A stretch of 7,866 bases of DNA from Rhizobiaceae bacterium (GCA_004299545.1 SCRB01000524.1:1-7866), one strand, 5' to 3'; counted from the first letter of the stretch, positions 1-6,200 are shown. A program made the numbers and translations. Notes: generated from the sequence alone by a model not told the origin.

Positions 1-276
1 CGCCACACACAATGATGATGAAGACGAGTGCCGGTGATGGACCCGGCGACCGGTAAAACGCTGGTCGATGAGCTTGGCCGCCGCTCTTATACCACCTCCG
101 TCGCCTTTGGGCCGACGACCGGAAAGAATATCGCGCTCGCCTATCTTCCTCATGCTTATTGCCAGGAAGGGCGCAAGCTTGCGGTCGAATATTTTGGCGA
201 AACCTATCCTGTCGAGGTGGTGGGCGTCGGCTACAAGCCGCTCTACGATCCGGAGAATTTGAAGCCGAGAAGCTGA
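1..276 (+). CDS. C-terminal end of dimethylglycine dehydrogenase/GcvT-like FAD oxidoreductase, frame broken near window edge
   Basis: Only the C-terminal tail is in the window. From about position 28 to the TGA at 274-276 it encodes the last beta-rich part of an aminomethyltransferase (GcvT_C) domain, with runs such as RRSYTTSVAFGPTTGKNIAL, the Y-F-x-E-T-Y-P-V-E-V strand and the ending YDPENLKPRS. This is typical of the large FAD-dependent dimethylglycine/sarcosine dehydrogenase-like proteins of rhizobia, which demethylate N-methylated glycine derivatives using FAD and tetrahydrofolate. The window cannot show the FAD domain. The frame that carries the tail has three TGA codons at 13-21, so it cannot extend to the window edge. 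The +1-shifted frame (gcc aca cac aat gat gat gaa gac gag) gives the plausible run ATHNDDEDE and would join if one C were restored near 31-33. The gene is therefore either frameshifted or contains a sequence error. Family call is fairly sure; exact substrate is not. Confidence 0.7.
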
Positions 277-309
277 AGTATCAGTCCGGAGGGCAAACCC
301 CGGAATACG

Positions 310-360
310 CGCCCCGACGCTCTCCAAATTGTGAAGAGAATTGGGCGAAGACGGGGCTTT
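310..360 (+). terminator. possible weak terminator hairpin after the dehydrogenase gene
   Basis: Six-base GC arms GCCCCG (311-316) and CGGGGC (352-357) could pair around a 35-nt loop that itself contains a weak ccaaatt/aattggg pairing, followed by CTTT. It lies in the 115-nt gap between the oxidoreductase and the DUF1194 gene. The long loop and short T run make this a weak call. Confidence 0.25.
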
Positions 361-391
361 CCGGATTCGTGCTCGCGGCTAGATTCCCGCC

Positions 392-1216
392 ATGGCGCCT
401 TGGTCGGTTCTCTGGCGGATTGTCCTGACTGTTGCCTGCGCGGTTGCCCTTCCGGGTGCGGCGCGCGCGGCCGAGACCGTCGACGTGGCGCTTGTCCTGG
501 CGGTGGACGTCTCCCTTTCCATGTCGCCCGACGAACTGGAGATCCAGCGCCATGGCTATGCGGCGGCGCTCTCCGACAATCAAGTCATCGAGGCGATCCT
601 CGACGGCGCCAATGGCAGGATCGCCGTCACCTATGTCGAATGGGCGGGCATCCATACCCAGCGCATCATCGTGCCGTGGACGATCATCGCCAGCAAGACG
701 GACGCAGACGCCTTTTCCAGGAAACTTAACTTGGAAGTCCCGCGTTCGGCCCGCCGCACCTCCATATCGAGCGGCATCCTCTTCGCGACCGACCTTTTCG
801 CCGAGAGCGGCCTCAGCGCCGTGAAACGCGTCATCGACGTTTCGGGAGACGGTCCCAATAATGAGGGCGGTCCCGTCACCGAGGCGCGCGACAGGGCCGT
901 GGCCCAGGGCATCGTCATCAATGGGCTGCCGCTCATGACCAATAGTGGCTATATCAGCACCTACGACCTCAAGGATCTCGACAAATATTACGCCAATTGC
1001 GTGATCGGCGGCCCCGGCTCCTTCATGGTGCCGGTCAATGACTGGGAGCAATTCCCCGTCGCGGTGCGGCGCAAGCTGGTGCAGGAACTCGCCGGCCCGG
1101 CGCTTCCCGAAAGAGCCGGCCGGGTCATCATGAAAGTGGCAGCGAAGCCGGGCTATGATTGCCTGGTAGGCGAGGAAATGTGGGGCGGAAGCCCCTGGAA
1201 CCTCGACACCAAGTGA
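392..1216 (+). CDS. exported DUF1194 (von Willebrand A-like) domain protein
   Basis: A 274-residue protein with an N-terminal signal peptide (hydrophobic stretch about 8-20, likely cleavage after A-A-R-A, residue 26), so it should act in the periplasm or be anchored outside. The mature part is a single DUF1194 domain, which has the vWA/integrin-I fold. A MIDAS-like metal site is visible: D-V-S-L-S at 39-43, a central R-R-T-S-I-S-S-G segment around 121-128 and D-V-S-G-D-G-P-N-N at 149-157. Two cysteines (203 and 257) could form a disulfide. The biochemical role of DUF1194 proteins is not established; metal-dependent protein binding is inferred from the fold. The start is fixed because an in-frame TAG lies at 380-382, four codons upstream; no clear Shine-Dalgarno is seen. 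Gaps of 115 nt upstream and 113 nt downstream suggest it is its own transcription unit and not part of the transporter operon. Confidence 0.85.
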   Translation: MAPWSVLWRIVLTVACAVALPGAARAAETVDVALVLAVDVSLSMSPDELEIQRHGYAAALSDNQVIEAILDGANGRIAVTYVEWAGIHTQRIIVPWTIIASKTDADAFSRKLNLEVPRSARRTSISSGILFATDLFAESGLSAVKRVIDVSGDGPNNEGGPVTEARDRAVAQGIVINGLPLMTNSGYISTYDLKDLDKYYANCVIGGPGSFMVPVNDWEQFPVAVRRKLVQELAGPALPERAGRVIMKVAAKPGYDCLVGEEMWGGSPWNLDTK

Positions 1217-1257
1217 GTTTTCCCCTGCGCCGCAAAGGCTCAAGGCGTTCGCTCCTT

Positions 1258-1297
1258 ATCCGATCGGATTGACAAGCTGCGGCGCGTCTGTGACAGA
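1258..1297 (+). promoter_or_regulatory. candidate promoter with overlapping 12-bp palindrome upstream of the transporter operon
   Basis: A perfect TTGACA (-35 match) lies at 1269-1274, with a poor -10 candidate (GACAGA or ACAGAT) 17-18 nt downstream at about 1292-1298. The perfect 12-bp palindrome ATCCGATCGGAT (1258-1269) ends on the first base of that -35 box. The palindrome is where a repressor or activator could sit. The weak -10 would fit a promoter that needs an activator, but this is inference. Confidence 0.4.
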
Positions 1298-1329
1298 TTT
1301 TCATCACTTACGATGACAGGGGAACCGAC

Positions 1330-2280
1330 ATGAAAAAATTCGGGCTTTTGGCCGCCGCAGCTCTTGTGGCGGTGGGGATGAGTGCTCCCGCAGTGGCGGC
1401 GACGAAGGTCGCGATCGGGATCAGCGGCTGGACGGGGTATGGTCCCTTGACGCTGGCGAAGGAGGCTGGACTCTTCGCCAAGCACGGCCTTGACGTAACG
1501 CTGACGAAGATTCCGCAGCAAAGCCGCGTTCTGGCGATCGCCAGCGGGGATCTGCAATGTGCCGCGACCACCGTCGAGACATGGATCATCTGGAACGAGA
1601 GCGGCGTGCCGACGCAGCAGATCTTCCAACTGGACAAATCCTATGGCGCCGATGGCATCGTCGTGCGACCCGACATCAAGTCGGTCGCCGACCTGAAGGG
1701 CAAGGCGGTTGCCGTGCAGGCGCCCGGCAGTTCCCCCTATTTCCTGCTGTCCTGGGTGCTCAACAAGAACGGAATGACGACGAAGGATGTAAAGGTCGTC
1801 AATCTTGAGCCGGGGGCGGCGGCACAGGCCTTCCTCGCCGGCCAGAACGATGCCGCGGTCACCTATGAGCCATACATTTCCGCTGTTCGCGACAAGCCGA
1901 AGGTAGGCCATATTCTCGTGACGACGCTCGACTACCCCATGATCCTGGATTCGGTCGGCTGCACCCCGGCCTTCCTGAAAGCCAACCCCGGTGCCGCCAA
2001 AGCGCTGGCCGACAGCTATTTCGACGCGCTGGACATGATCAAGAAGGAGCCGGAGAAATCCTATAAGATCATGGGAGCCGACGTGAAGCAGTCCGCCAAG
2101 GAATTCGAGGATTCGGCCAAATACCTGCGCTGGGCCGATAAAGCGGCTAACAAGAAATTTTTCTCCAAGGAGTTCGAGGACTTCTCAAACACGGCGGCCG
2201 ACCTTCTCCTGAAGATGGGGCTGATCAAGAAGAAGCCCGACATCTCCACCCTCTATACGACCAGCGCGTTTTCCGACTGA
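1330..2280 (+). CDS. NitT/TauT-family ABC transporter substrate-binding protein
   Basis: A 316-residue periplasmic binding protein that captures the ligand and delivers it to the permease encoded next. Residues 1-23 are a classic signal peptide (KK start, Ala/Val-rich core, cleavage after A-V-A). The mature protein shows the SsuA/TauA/NMT1-like fold: G-W-T-G-Y-G-P-L-T-L-A-K-E-A-G-L-F at 33-49, the G-D-L-Q-C-A-A-T-T loop at 73-81, G-A-D-G-I-V-V at 106-112, the A-D-L-K-G-K hinge at 120-125 and the D-A-A-V-T-Y-E-P-Y segment at 174-182. Length is normal for the family. AGGGGA at 1318-1323 lies 6 nt before the ATG. It is first in an operon with a permease, an ATPase and a dehydrogenase. Members bind sulfonates, nitrate, taurine, pyrimidine precursors or other small organics; nothing here identifies the ligand, and no sulfonate monooxygenase gene is present. 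Confidence 0.9.
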   Translation: MKKFGLLAAAALVAVGMSAPAVAATKVAIGISGWTGYGPLTLAKEAGLFAKHGLDVTLTKIPQQSRVLAIASGDLQCAATTVETWIIWNESGVPTQQIFQLDKSYGADGIVVRPDIKSVADLKGKAVAVQAPGSSPYFLLSWVLNKNGMTTKDVKVVNLEPGAAAQAFLAGQNDAAVTYEPYISAVRDKPKVGHILVTTLDYPMILDSVGCTPAFLKANPGAAKALADSYFDALDMIKKEPEKSYKIMGADVKQSAKEFEDSAKYLRWADKAANKKFFSKEFEDFSNTAADLLLKMGLIKKKPDISTLYTTSAFSD

Positions 2281-2292
2281 TAACCAGTGATC

Positions 2293-2329
2293 GAGGGGCA
2301 GTGGTAAAGGAGCCGCTGCCTCTTTTGTT
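2293..2329 (+). terminator. intercistronic attenuator/terminator-like hairpin
   Basis: GAGGGGCAGTGG (2293-2304) pairs with CCGCTGCCTC (2313-2322): ten base pairs including one T-G wobble, a two-G bulge and an 8-nt loop, followed directly by TTTTGTT (2323-2329). It starts 12 nt after the stop codon of the binding-protein gene and ends before the preferred permease start. This fits partial termination that lowers permease/ATPase expression relative to the binding protein. Efficiency cannot be judged from sequence. Confidence 0.55.
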
Positions 2330-2335
2330 AAAGAC

Positions 2336-2339
2336 AGGA
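2336..2339 (+). promoter_or_regulatory. ribosome binding site that decides the permease start
   Basis: AGGA lies 6 nt before the ATG at 2346. The competing in-frame GTG at 2301 has its AGGGG only 2 nt upstream and would lie inside the hairpin, so 2346 is preferred. Confidence 0.5.
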
Positions 2340-2345
2340 TGGCGC

Positions 2346-3119
2346 ATGCGTCCCTTGCATCCGGTTTCGCGAGAAGCCCGGGCTGTGCTCGGCGTTTCCT
2401 TTTTCGTGATCTTCGTCGCATTCTGGGCGTGGATGACGCTTGGCGGTTACGTCAGCCGCGTCTTCCTGGCCGACCCCTGGTCGATGCTCAAGGACGGATG
2501 GCGGCTGCTTGTCGAAGACAATTTCGCATTCGACATCGGCATCACGATGTGGCGCGTCTATGGCGGCTTTATCTTGGCCGCGATCGTTGCCGTGCCGCTC
2601 GGCATCGCGATGGGAGCATGGAAGCCGGTGGAAGCGTTGCTCGAGCCGTTCGTCTCCTTCGCGCGCTACCTCCCGGCATCGGCCTTCATTCCGCTCCTGA
2701 TCCTGTGGGCGGGGGTTGGCGAGGTGGAGAAGCTGCTCGTCATTTTCTTCGGAGCCGTCTTTCAGCTCATCTTGATCATCGCTTTTTCCGTCGGCAATAC
2801 CCGCCGCGATCTCGTCGAAGCAGCCTACACGCTCGGCGCCACCAACAATGGCATCGTCAAGCGCGTCATCGTCCCGGCGAACGCGCCGGAGATTGCCGAA
2901 ACGCTCAGGCTCGTGCTCGGCTGGGCCTGGACCTATGTCATTGTCGCCGAACTGATCGGGTCGTCTTCGGGCATCGGCTACATGATCATCAACAGCCAGT
3001 CGCGCCTGGCGACGGGGCAGATCATCTTCGGTATCATCATCATCGGCCTGATCGGCCTTGTCTCGGATATCGGCTTCAAGGCGCTCAATCGCTGGCTCTT
3101 CCCATGGAGCCTCGTATGA
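2346..3119 (+). CDS. NitT/TauT-family ABC transporter permease (SsuC/TauC-like)
   Basis: A 257-residue inner-membrane permease of the BPD_transp_1 fold that forms the translocation channel. Hydrophobic segments lie at about 13-33, 70-92, 108-124, 130-150, 188-205 and 224-245, matching the six expected in this family. The cytoplasmic EAA coupling loop is clear: E-A-A-Y-T-L-G-A-T-N-N-G-I at 158-170 followed by V-I-V-P-A-N-A-P-E-I at 174-183. The family tail A-E-L-I-G-S-S-S-G-I-G-Y-M-I at 201-214 is intact. A longer form starting at the in-frame GTG 2301 (272 residues) is possible. The ATG was chosen because of its spaced AGGA, because the length then fits relatives, and because the extra residues would be encoded by a terminator-like hairpin. 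The stop codon overlaps the ATPase start (ATGA). Confidence 0.9.
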   Translation: MRPLHPVSREARAVLGVSFFVIFVAFWAWMTLGGYVSRVFLADPWSMLKDGWRLLVEDNFAFDIGITMWRVYGGFILAAIVAVPLGIAMGAWKPVEALLEPFVSFARYLPASAFIPLLILWAGVGEVEKLLVIFFGAVFQLILIIAFSVGNTRRDLVEAAYTLGATNNGIVKRVIVPANAPEIAETLRLVLGWAWTYVIVAELIGSSSGIGYMIINSQSRLATGQIIFGIIIIGLIGLVSDIGFKALNRWLFPWSLV

Positions 3120-3916
3120 CGGAGTTCAAGAACGCCAAGCTTCTGGTCGAGAAAGTCTCGCGCCGTTTTCCCGGCGTAAGGGGCGGTGCACCGGTGCAGG
3201 CCTTGATGCCGGTCGATCTCAGTGTCGCCGAAAAAGACTTCATCACCATTCTCGGGCCGTCGGGCTGCGGCAAATCCACGCTTCTGCGCATCGTTGCCGG
3301 TCTCGATCATCCGAGCGAAGGCCGCGTCCTCTTGGATGGGCGCGAACTGAAAGGGCCCGGACGCGATCGTGGCATGGTATTCCAGTCCTATACGCTGTTC
3401 CCCTGGCTGACGGTGGCCGAGAACATCGCTTTCGGCCTGCGCGAGAAGGGCATGCCGGAAGCACGGCGGAAGGAGATCGTTGCGAACTACATGCAGCTGG
3501 TCGGGCTGAAAGGCTTCGAGAACCACTGGCCGAAGCAGCTTTCGGGCGGCATGCAGCAGCGCACGGCGATCGCCCGCGCGCTTGCCAACGATCCCGAGAT
3601 CCTGCTCCTCGACGAACCGTTCGGCGCGCTCGACAACCAGACGCGCGGTCTTATGCAGGAGCTGCTGCTCGGTATCTGGGAGAGGGAAAGGAAGACTGTC
3701 CTGTTCGTCACGCATGACATCGAGGAAGCGATCTTCATGGCCTCCCGCGTCATCGTCATGAGCGCGCGTCCCGGCCGCATCAAATCGGATGTCACGGTCG
3801 ATCTGCCGCATCCGCGCTCCTACACGATCAAGACCAGCCCTGAATTCTCCGAATTCAAGGCGCGATTGACGGAGGAGATCCGCGTCGAGGCAATGCAGGC
3901 GGCAGAAGCGCACTGA
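3116..3916 (+). CDS. NitT/TauT-family ABC transporter ATP-binding protein (SsuB/TauB-like)
   Basis: A 266-residue cytoplasmic ATPase that powers the importer. All catalytic motifs are present and intact: Walker A G-P-S-G-C-G-K-S-T at 47-55, Q-loop Gln90 followed by S-Y-T-L-F-P-W-L-T, ABC signature L-S-G-G-M-Q-Q-R at 142-149, Walker B I-L-L-L-D-E-P at 162-168, D-loop A-L-D at 171-173 and switch His200. The F-P-W-L-T-V-A-E-N motif after the Q-loop is the form typical of the nitrate/sulfonate/taurine group. The ATG at 3116 overlaps the permease TGA and has GGAG 6 nt upstream (3106-3109). The same frame stays open back into the permease gene to about 2339, but the upstream part is a shadow without family features, so this is not a fusion. 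There is no extra C-terminal regulatory domain. Confidence 0.93.
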   Translation: MTEFKNAKLLVEKVSRRFPGVRGGAPVQALMPVDLSVAEKDFITILGPSGCGKSTLLRIVAGLDHPSEGRVLLDGRELKGPGRDRGMVFQSYTLFPWLTVAENIAFGLREKGMPEARRKEIVANYMQLVGLKGFENHWPKQLSGGMQQRTAIARALANDPEILLLDEPFGALDNQTRGLMQELLLGIWERERKTVLFVTHDIEEAIFMASRVIVMSARPGRIKSDVTVDLPHPRSYTIKTSPEFSEFKARLTEEIRVEAMQAAEAH

Positions 3917-3924
3917 GAGAGAAA

Positions 3925-4965
3925 TTGCAGGGACAAGCTTTCCGATGGGGTGTCGTCGGGACCGGCGCGATTGCACGCCAATTCGCGGCCGACCTGAAAT
4001 ATCTGCCCGGAGCAGGTGTTGCTGCCGTTTGCTCACGCAGCGCTGAAAGTGCGGAAGCGTTCCGCAAACGCACTGGTGCAGCGAAGGCCTATACGCTTCT
4101 CGACGACATGCTGGCCGATCAGGAGGTCGATGCCGTCTATGTCGCGACGCCCAATATTTGGCACGCGCAGCAGGCGATTGCAGCTCTCGACGCAGGCAAG
4201 GCCGCGCTGGTCGAGAAGCCGCTTGCCACGACGGTCGGCGAGGCGGAATCCATGGCCGCCAGCGCCACGAAAAGCGGTGCGCTCCTCATGGAGGGCCTTT
4301 GGACGCGGTTTCTTCCGGCGGTCACGGCGGTCAGGACGATGCTGGCCCAGAGGGCAATCGGCGATATTGTTCGTGTGAAGGGCGAACTCGCCTATTTCCA
4401 TGCCGAGAATCCGGCCATCCGCTTCTTCGATCCGATGCTGGGTGGAGGCGCCGCGCTCGATCTCGGGGTCTATCTTCTTTCGCTTGCGGTCGATCTCTTC
4501 GGTGCGCCGGAAAGGGTCGAGGGACGATGGAAGGCAGCCCGCACCGGCGTCGATTGCCGCATGGATTTTCACCTGTCCTTCTCGAACGGAAGCGACGCTG
4601 CGCTGTCCTGCGGTTTCGACCGCGACGGCGACAATGCCTTCACGATTTTCGGTACGAAAGGCGCCATCCGACTCAACCCGCCCTTCCTCAAGGCGCAGCA
4701 AGTGACGCTTTTCAGCGCTCCGTTGCGCGGGTTCGCAGGCGCGGGTGGATTGACCGGCAAGGCGCTTGCACGTCTTCCCTTTCCGGGCAAAACGGCGAAA
4801 AATCATCCCTTTCCGGGCGGCGGCTTGCAGTTCGAGGCGGAAGCGTTCGCCCGTTCCGTGCGGCAGGGCGCGCGGCAAAACGGTGTCATGCCGCTCGAAG
4901 ACAGCATCGCCGTCCTGAAAATCATCGAGGCGATCAAAGCCCTGCCACCGGAAAATTCCCGTTGA
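3925..4965 (+). CDS. Gfo/Idh/MocA oxidoreductase, dihydrodiol/xylose dehydrogenase type
   Basis: A 346-residue cytoplasmic NAD(P)-dependent oxidoreductase. The N-terminal Rossmann domain (about 6-125) has G-T-G-A-I-A at 12-17 and the family lysine in V-E-K-P-L-A-T at 96-102. The M-E-G-L-W-T-R-F-L-P motif at 122-131 and G-G-G-A-A-L-D-L-G-V-Y at 173-183 match the dimeric dihydrodiol dehydrogenase/NADP-xylose dehydrogenase branch, so a sugar or related alcohol/ketone is a reasonable substrate class. An additional Pro/Gly segment at 285-300 carries a PFPG repeat. The start is TTG at 3925, 8 nt after the ATPase stop, with GAGAG 5 nt upstream. No ATG or GTG fits, because the glycine motif begins at residue 12. 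Tight spacing places it in the transporter operon, suggesting it acts on the imported compound (inference). The 3' end overlaps the convergent gene. Confidence 0.88.
   Translation: MQGQAFRWGVVGTGAIARQFAADLKYLPGAGVAAVCSRSAESAEAFRKRTGAAKAYTLLDDMLADQEVDAVYVATPNIWHAQQAIAALDAGKAALVEKPLATTVGEAESMAASATKSGALLMEGLWTRFLPAVTAVRTMLAQRAIGDIVRVKGELAYFHAENPAIRFFDPMLGGGAALDLGVYLLSLAVDLFGAPERVEGRWKAARTGVDCRMDFHLSFSNGSDAALSCGFDRDGDNAFTIFGTKGAIRLNPPFLKAQQVTLFSAPLRGFAGAGGLTGKALARLPFPGKTAKNHPFPGGGLQFEAEAFARSVRQGARQNGVMPLEDSIAVLKIIEAIKALPPENSR
4776..4818 (+). repeat. 13-bp direct repeat inside the dehydrogenase gene
   Basis: TCCCTTTCCGGGC occurs at 4776-4788 and again at 4806-4818, exactly 30 bp apart, so both copies are read in the same frame as PFPG within a loop near the C-terminal third. 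It looks like a small coding-level duplication and not a regulatory repeat. Confidence 0.5.
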
Positions 4966-6103
4966 AGGTGGAGCGCAAGCGTCTGGTCGTCGTTTCCTTC
5001 CCGGCGCTGGAAAGCGCCAGAGCGATTTCCGTGATGTGCAGCGCCACATTACCGGAAAAGAAGGGCTGTTGGCCTGCGGCGACTGCTTCGGCCTGCGCAG
5101 CGATGCCGCCGGAGAAATCGATGCGGGAAGGGTAGTGCGGCAATTGCCGCTTGTCCTTCGTGACGGCAAGGCGCCGCCCGGGCACATGGCTGAAGGGCAG
5201 GGCTCTTCCCCATTCATGCTCGATGCGGGCGATCAGCCGGTCGATCGGAGGCCGTTTTTCGCCTGTTTTCTCGATACTGACCGAAGACGTGTAATCCCAA
5301 AGGTCGCGGACATGGATCGTGCCCCTGTCTCCAAGGACGGTGAGGGAACGGTCGCGCGGCGCGGAAAGCCCCGATGTCAACCTCGCCACAACGCCTGAAC
5401 GGAAGGCAAGACAGCCGACGGAGAAATCCGGGCCGAGCGGCGGTGCTTCGCTTCCCTGTCCCTTGTCCGGAAAAGCGAGCGCGGAAAAAGCCGTGACCGT
5501 CTCCACCGGTCCGAACAGCGAAACGAGCCAGGCCAGCGCATAGCCGGCATGTTCGAGCGTGCAGCCAATCTCGAATTCGTGCAGGCCAGGCCATTTCGCT
5601 CCGGAGCGCGCGCGCCAGTCGCGCCATTTGTCGCGGAAGACGGCTCCATCCTCCATCTCGGCATAGACGAGCCGGGACGTGCCAATCATGCCCGCCGCGA
5701 GAGCATCCGCGACGGCACGATGGGCGGCGCTGATGGCATTGGCCGGCGCGGCGGCAAGGGTGAGCCCGCGTTGCGCGGCAAGTTCAACCAACGCTTCCGC
5801 CTGTTCGACCCGCATGGCGAGCGGCTTTTCGCTGTAGACATGCTTGCCTGCTTCGAGCGCCCGCCGTGAAACCTCGTAGTGGCTTTCGGGATCGGTCAGG
5901 TTGATGACGATTTCCACCTCGGGATCGCGGATTGCCTCGTCCAGCGAGGGATAGGCGTGAACCTTGTAAAAACCGGAAAACCGCTCGATCTGGCCGGGGA
6001 CACGGTCATAGGCGCCGCGCAGAACGAGGTTCGGATGGTTCGGGAGCGTCGTCATGTAATAGTCGGCGACGAAGCCCGTGCCGACAAAGGCGATACCAGT
6101 CAC
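4934..6103 (-). CDS. Gfo/Idh/MocA family oxidoreductase (second, divergent type)
   Basis: A 389-residue NAD(P)-dependent oxidoreductase. The Rossmann domain has G-T-G-F-V-A at 8-13, N-L-T-D-P-E-S-H-Y at 68-76 and the conserved lysine in Y-S-E-K-P-L-A at 90-96. The C-terminal domain carries E-I-G-C-T-L-E-H-A-G-Y at 178-188 in place of the usual L-x-D-x-G-x-H motif; His185 is the likely catalytic histidine. It is longer than the first Gfo/Idh/MocA protein in the window and shares only family motifs with it, so it is not a recent duplicate. The start is GTG at 6103, with GGGAG 7 nt upstream (6115-6111) and the dinucleotide motif at residue 8. It lies 91 nt downstream of the regulator gene on the same strand, so it may be co-transcribed or have its own promoter. 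Its last 32 bp overlap the end of the convergent gene. Substrate unknown. Confidence 0.88.
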   Translation of the reverse strand: MTGIAFVGTGFVADYYMTTLPNHPNLVLRGAYDRVPGQIERFSGFYKVHAYPSLDEAIRDPEVEIVINLTDPESHYEVSRRALEAGKHVYSEKPLAMRVEQAEALVELAAQRGLTLAAAPANAISAAHRAVADALAAGMIGTSRLVYAEMEDGAVFRDKWRDWRARSGAKWPGLHEFEIGCTLEHAGYALAWLVSLFGPVETVTAFSALAFPDKGQGSEAPPLGPDFSVGCLAFRSGVVARLTSGLSAPRDRSLTVLGDRGTIHVRDLWDYTSSVSIEKTGEKRPPIDRLIARIEHEWGRALPFSHVPGRRLAVTKDKRQLPHYPSRIDFSGGIAAQAEAVAAGQQPFFSGNVALHITEIALALSSAGKETTTRRLRSTFNGNFPVAGL

Positions 6104-6136
6104 TCACGATCTCCCACCACGCAGGAGACGGAATGC

Positions 6137-6166
6137 CTATAACGAAACCACTTTCCCTTTGGTGAA
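6137..6166 (-). promoter_or_regulatory. weak candidate promoter for the - strand oxidoreductase
   Basis: Read on the - strand, TTCACC (6166-6161) is followed 18 nt later by TTATAG (6142-6137), 33 nt before the GTG start codon. Both boxes are only partial matches to a housekeeping sigma-factor promoter. Confidence 0.22.
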
Positions 6167-6173
6167 CGGCCGG

Positions 6174-6200
6174 GCCTGATCGGCTTGTAGGGGATCAGGC
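6174..6200 (-). terminator. hairpin spanning the regulator stop codon
   Basis: An 8-bp perfect inverted repeat, GCCTGATC at 6174-6181 and GATCAGGC at 6193-6200 on the + strand, with an 11-nt loop. It covers the TGA of the regulator gene. No T run follows on the - strand, so it is not a canonical intrinsic terminator. It could slow transcription, stabilise the 3' end or lower expression of the downstream oxidoreductase. Confidence 0.35.

Noticed and set aside
281..1243. 320-codon open frame on the - strand opposite the DUF1194 gene
   Set aside because: Composition is His/Arg/Asp-rich as expected of an antisense shadow in high-GC DNA, with no recognisable domain; the + strand frame has a signal peptide and a known family.
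1240..1911. 223-codon open frame on the - strand opposite the binding-protein gene
   Set aside because: No family features, and it overlaps a clear binding-protein gene with a good ribosome site.
2301..2345. GTG 2301 as permease start (15 extra residues)
   Set aside because: Its Shine-Dalgarno is only 2 nt away, the segment forms a terminator-like hairpin, and the ATG at 2346 has AGGA at 6 nt and fits the family length. Kept as an alternative only.
2339..3115. Apparent permease-ATPase fusion: the ATPase frame is open back to 2339
   Set aside because: Residues encoded by 2339-3115 in this frame are an Arg/His-rich shadow of the permease; the ATPase begins at ATG 3116 with its own GGAG and an ATGA overlap.
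2978..4036. 352-codon open frame on the - strand opposite the ATPase gene
   Set aside because: Shadow of a gene with all ABC ATPase motifs; product is Arg/His/Asp-rich without domains.
5003..5018. Hairpin GGCGCT-ggaa-AGCGCC as terminator of the first oxidoreductase gene
   Set aside because: It lies inside the coding sequence of the convergent gene and has no T tract; six base pairs of GC are common by chance here.
4158..5135. 325-codon open frame on the + strand in a second frame of the first oxidoreductase
   Set aside because: Arg/Gly-rich low-complexity product typical of an off-frame reading of GC-rich coding DNA.
4033..5217. 394-codon open frame on the - strand across the first oxidoreductase
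   Set aside because: Shadow frame; it crosses the ends of two well-supported genes and shows no family motifs.
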